A stretch of 5,716 nt of DNA from Ekhidna sp. (lineage in GTDB: Bacteria > Bacteroidota > Bacteroidia > Cytophagales > Cyclobacteriaceae): contig JAPPDO010000037.1 of NCBI GenBank assembly GCA_028821635.1, positions 1-5,716 on the forward strand, given 5' to 3'. The notes below the pieces were generated by a model. That model ran no database searches. It was not told the origin of the DNA and saw nothing but the letters and a program-made list of their open reading frames with translations. The position numbers and the translations under genes are program-made. Positions 1 to 5,499 of this stretch are shown here, in pieces (the first letter of the stretch is position 1; the number at the start of each line of letters is the position of its first letter).

Positions 1-60
1 GCTGCAAGTATAAAACAATTAGTTAAAGATGCAAAATTTTTTTCGATTTTTTTTATTTAG
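1..60 (+). CDS. Possible C-terminal end of an upstream gene (partial)
   Basis: Reading from base 1, frame 1 stays open for 19 codons and stops at TAG 58-60, giving a Lys-containing segment followed by a Phe/Ile-rich end (KDAKFFSIFFI at the terminus). The other two plus frames stop within the first 26 bases, so this is the longest reading into the left edge. Nineteen codons are far too few to identify a family. The A/T runs at 33-58 could equally be non-coding, because poly-T inevitably reads as Phe. I include it only because the window edge must cut something. It could simply be intergenic DNA. Confidence 0.2.
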   Translation, partial: AASIKQLVKDAKFFSIFFI

Positions 61-83
61 TTTTATCTAGGTACAGTCTTGAG

Positions 84-127
84 CGGGATTTACGGGATTT
101 ATTTGATTGTTAGGATTGCCATGATTT
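84..127. repeat. Degenerate 9-base tandem array built on GATT
   Basis: GATT starts at 87, 96, 105, 114 and 123, which is an exact 9-base spacing over five units, mostly preceded by G or T. The units drift in the remaining bases (cGGGATTta, cGGGATTta, tTTGATTgt, tAGGATTgc, cATGATTtt). The strict period argues against simple A/T bias. Degenerate GATT-type spacers of this kind are, from memory, frequent between genes in Bacteroidota. I do not know a function for them. Confidence 0.6.
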
Positions 128-176
128 TATTTTTGTTTGTATCATGTCTTCGCTGAATAAACTAATAATGATTTAA

Positions 177-214
177 CCACAAAGGACACGGAGAAGCCAC
201 AAAGGGCACGGAGA
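177..214. repeat. Two-copy 20-base-period tandem repeat
   Basis: Copy one (177-194, CCACAAAGGACACGGAGA) and copy two (197-214, CCACAAAGGGCACGGAGA) are 18 bases each. They differ at one position (186 versus 206) and are separated by the dinucleotide AG. Inside each copy the CAC element recurs after 9 bases (178 and 187; 198 and 207), so the unit is itself a 9-base near-repeat. It is purine-rich on the plus strand, unlike the flanking T-rich DNA. It resembles CACAAAGGACAC-type intergenic repeats found in environmental genomes, as I recall them. Confidence 0.7.
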
Positions 215-304
215 GAGAATTTATTCTTCATTTCTTTTTTACGTTAAATATTCTCTAGTATCACTTTATTTCAGGGCAAGACCCTCTATTTTTTGAAAAA
301 ACTC

Positions 305-338
305 AAGACTTGAGCTAAAACAGACCTCAAGCCTTTTT
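305..338 (+). terminator. Terminator-like hairpin upstream of the cargo gene
   Basis: Arms CTTGAG (309-314) and CTCAAG (326-331) pair around an 11-base loop. The stem extends with AAG (305-307) against CTT (333-335) across one A·C mismatch (308/332), and the T-run 334-338 follows. This has intrinsic-terminator form but is weaker than the one at 5454-5487, being only about 50% GC in the core stem. It could end transcription from the left before the next gene starts. A third copy of the arm, CTCAAG at 302-307, lies immediately upstream. Confidence 0.4.
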
Positions 339-345
339 AAATTTG
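338..345 (+). promoter_or_regulatory. Possible Bacteroidota -7 element for the 371-3307 gene cluster
   Basis: TAAATTTG at 338-345 matches the TAnnTTTG -7 consensus of Bacteroidota primary-sigma promoters exactly. Transcription would begin near 350, leaving a leader of about 20 bases before the TTG start at 371. The partner -33 box is poor: the closest TTG (310-312) lies 25 bases upstream instead of the usual 19-21. Because the region is A/T-rich a chance match is quite possible. Confidence 0.3.
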
Positions 346-370
346 ATGACAAGTTAGTAAAGTTGATTTT

Positions 371-1984
371 TTGTTGAGATGGATTAAAATATCATGTTGC
401 TTGCTTTGCTCTACGTTAGTAATTGCACAAGAAAAAAGCAGCAAAGGGCGATTTGAAGTTGAATTTAGGAAGGGATGCAATCCACTGACGGTCAATGTAA
501 ATAGGCTTGATACCTTTGGAACGGTCGCCAGAACCTATTTTTATCTTAACGGGATGAATTATATCAGTGATACCACATTTACTTACAATACGCCCGGCCT
601 CTATCAAATTGTTCAGGTTGTTGGTGTTGATGATATAGAAGATAAAACGGATACGCTTGAAGTACAGGTACTTGAATCAGTAAAACCATCCATTAAGGTG
701 ACGAGATGTGATAACTTCACTTTATTTATTCAGTCTACAGACACCTACCATGATGCCATTCGAGTGTATTTCACTGAGACGGATTCTATGACCTTAACTG
801 TCGGTCAATCCTCATCCTTTACTTTTGACTCCGGGAACACTCAGAGAATAAGGCTTAAAGGGCTATTTACTGATGCAGACGAAGTTTGCAGGACTTTCTC
901 AGAGGAGTTTGTCCCTGTTTCACAAATCATCACTCCGAAAATTATGAATGCTTCTGTCAAAGAATCATGCGAAAATGTATATGACCTATACTTGGCTATT
1001 GACGAATTTGATTCACTTGCGAACTACAGGGTGAAGCTAAACCAGTCTTCAGAATCAATACTCTATGATGATTTTTTAGATACTACAACAATTGTCGTCA
1101 GAAATATCCCTTTTGAGGTAGATGATTTTTGTTTGTCATTAGAGCGTTTTAATCCATGTACGGGCGAGACTGATTCAGATCAGGCATTTTGCGGAAGCCC
1201 TACGGCCCTTTCGCTTTCTCCATTTGAATCACTTTATTCAACATACAACGAATCAGGCATTTATATCAACTTGGACACTATTAGTTCAGGATCATTTACA
1301 ATTCAAAGAAGAATTGAAGGAGGTAATTTTGAAAATCGCACAATAGTAAATGGTTCCTTTGAAGACCCTGTCGGGTCAGTATCACGAAAATATTTTTATA
1401 AAATTGATTACGTGGATAGGTGCGGAAGCATTCTGCTCACAGCAGAAACACATCCTCCACATTTGGATGCGGTTCTCATCGCTGACAATCAATATCGGAT
1501 CACATTCACCTCATCTCAAAATTTATTAGGTTCTTCAGAAAATGATACTTATCGAATTGGAAATACAACGCATCCCATCGTCACTACCCCTTTTGATTTA
1601 ATGTTATCTGCCAACGATGGCATCTCTAAACAATTTTTAACAGCACAATCAACCTACATGACAAATGAGATGCTGAGATCAAATACGCTAACATTAAAGT
1701 ATAAATTTATTGTGTACGTTCCCTCTGCCTTTACTCCTAATAATAAAGATGGGCTAAATGATACACTTAAATTTTATGGATTACCTCCAATGAATGCAAC
1801 AATGAAAATCTACTCAAAGTGGGGACAGCTCTTATACTCTTCGGCAGATGTGAAAAGTGGTTGGGATGGCACTGTAGGCGGATCAATGGCTCCGGAGGGC
1901 ACTTATCTTTATGAGGTTGTCCTTCAAACATCAAGTGGAGACTTACTCAAACAAAAAGGTACTTTTACATTAATTAATAAATAA
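371..1984 (+). CDS. Secreted T9SS cargo protein with type B (gliding-motility-associated) C-terminal domain
   Basis: This 537-residue protein has a Sec signal peptide (basic RWIK, hydrophobic core to about residue 19, likely cleavage in VIA-Q). Residues ~27-101 resemble a PKD-like beta-sandwich, with the Tyr-Asn-Thr-Pro-Gly-Leu-Tyr turn at 72-78. A middle region with paired cysteines (113, 173, 200, 253, 263, 274, 351) matches no family I recognise. Residues ~446-537 form the CHU_C/TIGR04131-type tail: VPSAFTPNNKDGLND (449-463), IYSKWGQLLY (480-489), GWDG (497-500) and APEGTYLYEV (507-516). Type B tails direct export through the T9SS to the surface or medium, with or without anchoring. The start must be TTG (371 or 374): the frame opens after TGA at 347-349, and the first in-frame ATG lies at codon 62, beyond the signal peptide. 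The stop lies 7 bases before ybaB. The substrate or partner is unknown; adhesion is a guess. Confidence 0.9.
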   Translation: MLRWIKISCCLLCSTLVIAQEKSSKGRFEVEFRKGCNPLTVNVNRLDTFGTVARTYFYLNGMNYISDTTFTYNTPGLYQIVQVVGVDDIEDKTDTLEVQVLESVKPSIKVTRCDNFTLFIQSTDTYHDAIRVYFTETDSMTLTVGQSSSFTFDSGNTQRIRLKGLFTDADEVCRTFSEEFVPVSQIITPKIMNASVKESCENVYDLYLAIDEFDSLANYRVKLNQSSESILYDDFLDTTTIVVRNIPFEVDDFCLSLERFNPCTGETDSDQAFCGSPTALSLSPFESLYSTYNESGIYINLDTISSGSFTIQRRIEGGNFENRTIVNGSFEDPVGSVSRKYFYKIDYVDRCGSILLTAETHPPHLDAVLIADNQYRITFTSSQNLLGSSENDTYRIGNTTHPIVTTPFDLMLSANDGISKQFLTAQSTYMTNEMLRSNTLTLKYKFIVYVPSAFTPNNKDGLNDTLKFYGLPPMNATMKIYSKWGQLLYSSADVKSGWDGTVGGSMAPEGTYLYEVVLQTSSGDLLKQKGTFTLINK

Positions 1985-1991
1985 GCAGACA

Positions 1992-2324
1992 ATGTTTGAC
2001 ATGATGAAGATGGTGGGGAAGGTAAAGGAGATGCAAAACAAGATGAAGGAGGCTCGGGAGCAACTAAAGGATTTGAGAGCCGAAGGCGAGTCAGGGGGAG
2101 GTATGGTGAAAGCAACCATAAACGGCAATAGAGAACTGATTAGCCTTCAAATAGATGAGTCACTCATCAATAAAAAAGACAAAGAAATGATGAAGGATTT
2201 GATTATTGCTGCGGTAAACAAGGCGGTAAATGAAGCCGAGATTAGAGCCAAAGAGTATATCAAAAAATCAACGGATGGTATGCTTCCGAATATTCCCGGA
2301 ATGGATTTGTCAGACTTAATCTGA
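1992..2324 (+). CDS. ybaB: YbaB/EbfC-family nucleoid-associated protein
   Basis: The 110-residue length is normal for this family of small dimeric DNA-binding proteins that bind and bridge chromosomal DNA in the cytoplasm. The layout fits: an amphipathic Met/Lys-rich helix (1-30), a glycine-led beta segment GGGMVKATINGNRELISLQID (about 35-55), then a long second helix (62-94) and a Pro-Gly-Met tail. The ATG start follows the previous stop by 7 bases, and the opening MFDMM resembles Bacteroidota homologues. No Shine-Dalgarno is visible, so translation may depend on the upstream gene. Its TGA overlaps the next gene's ATG by one base. In many bacteria ybaB lies between dnaX and recR; neither is present here, so the context gives no hint of a repair role. 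Family assignment is secure; the regulatory targets are unknown. Confidence 0.93.
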   Translation: MFDMMKMVGKVKEMQNKMKEAREQLKDLRAEGESGGGMVKATINGNRELISLQIDESLINKKDKEMMKDLIIAAVNKAVNEAEIRAKEYIKKSTDGMLPNIPGMDLSDLI

Positions 2325-3307
2325 TGGCAAAAGTTGCCGTCGTAATTCTTAATTACAATGGGGTACAATATTTGGAGAAATTTCTCCCTATGGTTATCGA
2401 AAAATCTCAAAATGCCACTATCGTTGTATCTGACAATAAATCCACAGATAATTCGGTTGAATTGCTCAAAGAAAAATTCCCTTCGATTAAGCTTATTGAA
2501 CTTGATAAAAATTACGGATTTGCAGGCGGATACAATAAATCATTAAGACAAGTTGATTCAGATTATTACGTGCTTCTTAATTCTGATGTAGAAGTTACTG
2601 ATAATTGGCTGGAACGATTGTCCGTTTTTTTAGAAACACACCCTGAGTACGCATCATGTCAGCCTAAAATCAAAAATTATAACGATCGGGAAAAATTTGA
2701 ATATGCAGGGGCATGCGGCGGTTTTATTGACAGCATGGGGTATCCCTATTGTAGAGGCAGGGTATTTGACTTCACTGAAACAGATACAGGGCAGTATGAT
2801 GATCCAGTCGATATATTCTGGTCTTCAGGTGCCTGCATGATGATACGAGCGGAGGACTTCCACCAAATCAACGGCTTTGATGAAAGTTTCTTTGCTCACA
2901 TGGAGGAGATTGATCTGTGTTGGAGACTCCAATCTTTGGGTCGTAAGATAAGCGTGGTTCCTGCATCTGTTGTCTTCCATGTCGGAGGCGGAACACTCTC
3001 GTATCAAAGCCCATTCAAAACGTATTTGAACTTCAGAAATGGGCTGAGACTTTTGATCAGAAACCTTCCGGTTCGACAGCTTTTCATTAAAATCCCTACT
3101 CGATTCTTTTTGGACTGGACAGCAATGGTGGTTTTCTTACTTCGGGGAAATGGTAAATACGCTATCTCCGTGCTTAAAGCGCATATATCAGTGGTTGGAA
3201 AACTCGTCGAAATTCTTAAAAGCAGAACCTACACTTCTGAACTATCCAACAAAAAGCTGATTGTATGGAATTATTATGTCTTAAAAAAGAGGAAGTATTC
3301 AGATTAG
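2324..3307 (+). CDS. Family 2 glycosyltransferase (GT-A fold), WbbL/rhamnosyltransferase-like
   Basis: A 327-residue inverting GT2 enzyme, expected to transfer a sugar from a nucleotide donor to a surface glycan at the cytoplasmic face of the membrane. Visible motifs are the N-terminal strand VAVVILNYNG (4-13), nucleotide-binding VVSDNKSTDNS (34-44), NYGFAGGYN (63-71), the DxD-equivalent LLNSDVE (84-90), SSGACMMIR (167-175), GFDESFF (184-190), the catalytic-region EEIDLCWR (194-201) and VFHVGGGTL (217-225). A hydrophobic stretch around 259-273 may be membrane-associated. Donor and acceptor cannot be read from sequence; rhamnosyltransferase is only a family resemblance. The start ATG overlaps the ybaB stop as TGATG, implying translational coupling. 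The end overlaps the convergent PspC gene by four bases. No other glycan genes are in view. Confidence 0.92.
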   Translation: MAKVAVVILNYNGVQYLEKFLPMVIEKSQNATIVVSDNKSTDNSVELLKEKFPSIKLIELDKNYGFAGGYNKSLRQVDSDYYVLLNSDVEVTDNWLERLSVFLETHPEYASCQPKIKNYNDREKFEYAGACGGFIDSMGYPYCRGRVFDFTETDTGQYDDPVDIFWSSGACMMIRAEDFHQINGFDESFFAHMEEIDLCWRLQSLGRKISVVPASVVFHVGGGTLSYQSPFKTYLNFRNGLRLLIRNLPVRQLFIKIPTRFFLDWTAMVVFLLRGNGKYAISVLKAHISVVGKLVEILKSRTYTSELSNKKLIVWNYYVLKKRKYSD

Positions 3308-3531
3308 TAATACCAGACTGCGTTATTGCGCCTCCTCAGATGTTTACGAAAGTTCATCACGAATGCAAGTGCCAAATAAACAAGCAAAGGAGAGCCGAAA
3401 GTGATAAAAGAAGCATAAATAAAAAACAGCCTGATGCTGGAAGTAGGAATGCGAAGTTTCTCACCCAATCGCGCACATACTCCAAAAGCATATTGTTCAA
3501 TGAATTTTCGCACACTGTCCATGACAATCAT
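3304..3531 (-). CDS. Small PspC-domain membrane protein
   Basis: This 75-residue protein is close to a single PspC domain (about residues 13-65). It shows the typical FGVCARLGEKLRI opening (16-28), then TSSIRLFFIY (30-39) and one hydrophobic segment (about 35-59, containing SPLLVYLALAFVMNF), with a basic end HLRRR. PspC proteins belong to the phage-shock/envelope-stress group and sit in the inner membrane. Many Bacteroidota carry short stand-alone versions with no pspA or pspF nearby, as here. Start choices are ATG at 3531 or ATG at 3522; a possible promoter ending at 3537 makes the inner start plausible. The TAA stop overlaps the stop of the convergent glycosyltransferase gene (3304-3307). 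Its precise job cannot be inferred beyond membrane association. Confidence 0.82.
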   Translation of the reverse strand: MIVMDSVRKFIEQYAFGVCARLGEKLRIPTSSIRLFFIYASFITFGSPLLVYLALAFVMNFRKHLRRRNNAVWYY

Positions 3532-3536
3532 GGCCT

Positions 3537-3567
3537 TAAAATTAGAAAACGATAATGATAGAACAAA
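3537..3567 (-). promoter_or_regulatory. Possible Bacteroidota promoter for the PspC gene
   Basis: Read on the minus strand, TTTG (3567-3564), a 19-base spacer and TAATTTTA (3544-3537) match the TTTG-N19-TAnnTTTG pattern except for the last base. Transcription would start within a few bases of 3533, so the ATG at 3531 would be almost leaderless and the ATG at 3522 would have a leader of about ten bases. The spacing is good, but A/T-rich DNA yields such matches by chance. Confidence 0.35.
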
Positions 3568-3603
3568 TATTTTACCAAAAGTTTTTAATAAAAATATTTC
3601 AAT

Positions 3604-3611
3604 TACTTTTG
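3604..3611 (+). promoter_or_regulatory. Possible -7 element for the lipoprotein gene
   Basis: TACTTTTG (3604-3611) is an exact TAnnTTTG match 58 bases before the ATG at 3669. No good TTTG or TTG lies 19-21 bases upstream, which weakens it. A second, imperfect box, TAATTTTA (3636-3643), lies closer to the gene. Only one of these, or neither, may be real. Confidence 0.22.
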
Positions 3612-3668
3612 AGGTGATTATTAAATTATATTACTTAATTTTACATCAGTATATTAAATCTAAATCAA

Positions 3669-5429
3669 ATGAGAAAATTTAACCTAGCGATAGCTTTTGC
3701 AATCAGTGCAGTTTTGCTTTCTGGTTGTAAGCTTAATCAAATGATCAAACTGGCTCAGGAAAACGATCTACAAGTAGATCCGAATCCTTTGGAGGTACAT
3801 GGAGGAAATGTCCCTTTTGAAATGAGTGCAGTTCTTCCACCTAAAATGTTACCTTCCAGAACCAGTTTCACGTTAAATACAATTTATGTTTACGGAGATC
3901 AGGAGGTAAAGGTCGGATCTGTAGAATTTGTTGCATCAGATTATCCTAATAGTGCTTCAACTACTTCTAGGAAAGTAGAAAACTTCACTTTTCCATATCA
4001 GGAGGAGATGAATCCGGGAACACTCTACATCCAAGGAGTAGCCGCTGATACAAGAAGTGGAAAGTCAAAGTCCACCGAAAGGCTGGCAGTAGCACAGGGA
4101 TTAATTCTCACTTCTACGTGGGTACAAGACGTAGCCATGACTTCTTACGCAGACCATGGTTATAATGATCAAGAAGAGTTGATTGCTACCAACGTCGATT
4201 TTTACTTTGATAAGGGAAGGTCTAACTTAAGAACTTCACTATCATACGACGGGACAACAAACAGTTCAAGACGTGAAGAATTAGATGCTTTCATTGCGGA
4301 AAAGAATGTAACAAGAACAGTTACAATTACCGGTACCCACTCTCCGGAGGGAACAGAAACAATCAACAGCAATCTTTCAAATGATAGAGCTTCAACGATT
4401 GAGAAGTTTTATAGAAGTAGAATGGATCGGTACGATTACAAAGAAACAGCAGATTTAATTGATTTCACGCTGAAGCCTATTGTGCAAGATTGGTCAGCTT
4501 TCAAAGCCGCCCTTGCTTCATACGAAGGAATCTCGGAAGAAGAAAAAGCTGAGTACATCAGAATTATCAATGGTACAGGATCATTTTTTGACATGGAGAA
4601 AGAAATGAAAAAACTTTCTACTTACAAAAAAGTGTTCAATGACGTTTATCCCAGCTTGAGAACGGCTCAGACAGAAGTACTTACTGTGAAGCCTAAGAAG
4701 ACAAATCCCGAAATTTCAATTTTAGCCAAAGCTATCACTAACGGAGAGGCTGAAGCAAATACGCTAACTACTGAAGAATTAATGTTCAGTGCAACACTCA
4801 CTCCCTCTCTTGAAGAGAAAGCAGCAATTTACAAAGCTGCCGCAGATGCTACTGGCAAATGGGAAGCTCATAATAACTTGGCAGCAGTTCATTTGGAAAT
4901 GGCAATGAAAGGTGATGATTCTAAATTAGACGGTGCCGCCACCCAGTTAGAAATAGCCATGAACAAAAACGATGATGCCATCGTGAAAGCCAACATGGTT
5001 GCACTTCGTGTACTTCAAGGCAGCTATGAAGAAGCCTATGCGCTAGTAAAAGAGGTGAACGGAAGCAATGATGTCGCTGCCAAAACAGCAGCCATGCGAG
5101 GGGCACTTGAAGTGAGAATGGGCGAATATGAACTGGCTAAAGCATCTTTTGCTTCAGCGGATGAATCAGAAAGTGTTAATGTAGATAAAGGATTGGCTTA
5201 TTTGCTCAGTAGAGAATACATAGAGGCTGACAGGGAATTTGCCAAAACTGAAACAAAGGAATCCTACTACCTGCAAGCCGTATCTGCTGCGAGACAAAGC
5301 ATTAACGAGCAGGTACGTGAAAATCTCATCAAAGCAGTAGATGCTGAACCCGCTTTAAAAGAGAAGATAATTAACGACCTTGAATTTGCAAACTTTACTG
5401 ATGAAGTAAATACTGCGGTCAATAATTAA
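3669..5429 (+). CDS. Lipoprotein with an OmpA-like domain and a C-terminal TPR-like region
   Basis: This 586-residue protein begins with a lipoprotein signal ending in the lipobox LLSGC (lipidated Cys20). The residues after it, KLNQ, lack the acidic cluster typical of surface-exported Bacteroidota lipoproteins, so a periplasm-facing outer-membrane location is likely. Residues ~35-150 look like beta-rich sandwich material. Residues ~175-255 are OmpA-like: VDFYFDKG (176-183), ITGTHSPEG (220-228) and NSNLSNDRA (233-241); such domains bind peptidoglycan. Residues ~380-560 are alanine-rich paired helices of TPR type (for example KWEAHNNLAAVHLEMAM, 397-413, and GSYEEAYALV, 451-460). The order differs from PorE, where the OmpA domain is C-terminal. 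It appears monocistronic, with its own A/T-rich leader and a strong terminator 24 bases after the stop. The ATG is fixed by the signal peptide. Similar proteins occur in Cytophagales as I recall them, without assigned function. Confidence 0.85.
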   Translation: MRKFNLAIAFAISAVLLSGCKLNQMIKLAQENDLQVDPNPLEVHGGNVPFEMSAVLPPKMLPSRTSFTLNTIYVYGDQEVKVGSVEFVASDYPNSASTTSRKVENFTFPYQEEMNPGTLYIQGVAADTRSGKSKSTERLAVAQGLILTSTWVQDVAMTSYADHGYNDQEELIATNVDFYFDKGRSNLRTSLSYDGTTNSSRREELDAFIAEKNVTRTVTITGTHSPEGTETINSNLSNDRASTIEKFYRSRMDRYDYKETADLIDFTLKPIVQDWSAFKAALASYEGISEEEKAEYIRIINGTGSFFDMEKEMKKLSTYKKVFNDVYPSLRTAQTEVLTVKPKKTNPEISILAKAITNGEAEANTLTTEELMFSATLTPSLEEKAAIYKAAADATGKWEAHNNLAAVHLEMAMKGDDSKLDGAATQLEIAMNKNDDAIVKANMVALRVLQGSYEEAYALVKEVNGSNDVAAKTAAMRGALEVRMGEYELAKASFASADESESVNVDKGLAYLLSREYIEADREFAKTETKESYYLQAVSAARQSINEQVRENLIKAVDAEPALKEKIINDLEFANFTDEVNTAVNN

Positions 5430-5453
5430 AAAAGCCTTAGATGGAAAAAAGGA

Positions 5454-5487
5454 GAGGCCGTTCAATTTGATACGGCCTCTTTTTTTT
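5454..5487. terminator. Strong intrinsic terminator, probably bidirectional
   Basis: GAGGCCGT (5454-5461) and ACGGCCTC (5472-5479) form a perfect 8-bp GC-rich stem with a 10-base loop, followed by eight T (5480-5487). It begins 24 bases after the lipoprotein stop. Upstream lies an A-run (5445-5450), which becomes a U-run three bases past the stem when read on the minus strand, so it can also serve the convergent gene ending at 5500. Confidence 0.9.
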
Positions 5488-5499
5488 AATCAGTTTCCC

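Larger units (their letters stand above)
61..370. other. 310-base non-coding region with intergenic repeats
   Basis: No convincing reading frame of useful length exists here on either strand; the few minus-strand ATGs (for example at 122 and 145) run into stops after a handful of codons. The stretch holds a 9-base periodic GATT array, a 20-base-period tandem repeat, a T-rich segment, a terminator-like hairpin and a possible promoter, each listed separately. Such mixed repeat-rich spacers are common between genes in Bacteroidota. A small RNA ending at the 305-338 hairpin is possible, but nothing beyond that hairpin supports it. Confidence 0.6.

Noticed and set aside
30..58. Poly-T stretch as an intrinsic terminator
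   Set aside because: The T-runs are not preceded by any GC-containing stem that I can pair, so only base bias is shown.
177..214. CRISPR array
   Set aside because: There are only two 18-base units with a two-base gap, with no spacers of 25-40 bases and no cas genes.
1924..2115. Minus-strand 63-codon frame over the cargo/ybaB junction
   Set aside because: It is antisense to two well-supported genes and its Pro/Ser-rich product reflects the complement of Gly/Glu codons.
2147..2410. Minus-strand 87-codon frame over the end of ybaB and the start of the GT2 gene
   Set aside because: It is a shadow of conserved coding sequence in both genes; its hydrophobic look comes from the complement of Lys/Asn/Asp codons.
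3265..3682. Two overlapping plus-strand frames (96 and 82 codons) across the PspC gene and its spacer
   Set aside because: They lie antisense to a recognisable PspC domain, have no family features, are rich in basic and polar residues without order, and the second runs into the lipoprotein signal peptide.
1681..4770. Shared 12-base word AAATACGCTAAC at about 1681 and 4758
   Set aside because: Both lie inside coding sequence and encode the same short Asn-Thr-Leu-Thr tract; no longer similarity flanks them, so chance is adequate.
4921..5106. Minus-strand 61-codon frame rich in Trp, His and Leu
   Set aside because: It is antisense to the Ala-rich TPR-like part of the lipoprotein; Trp/His/Arg richness is what complementing Ala/Met/Glu codons gives.
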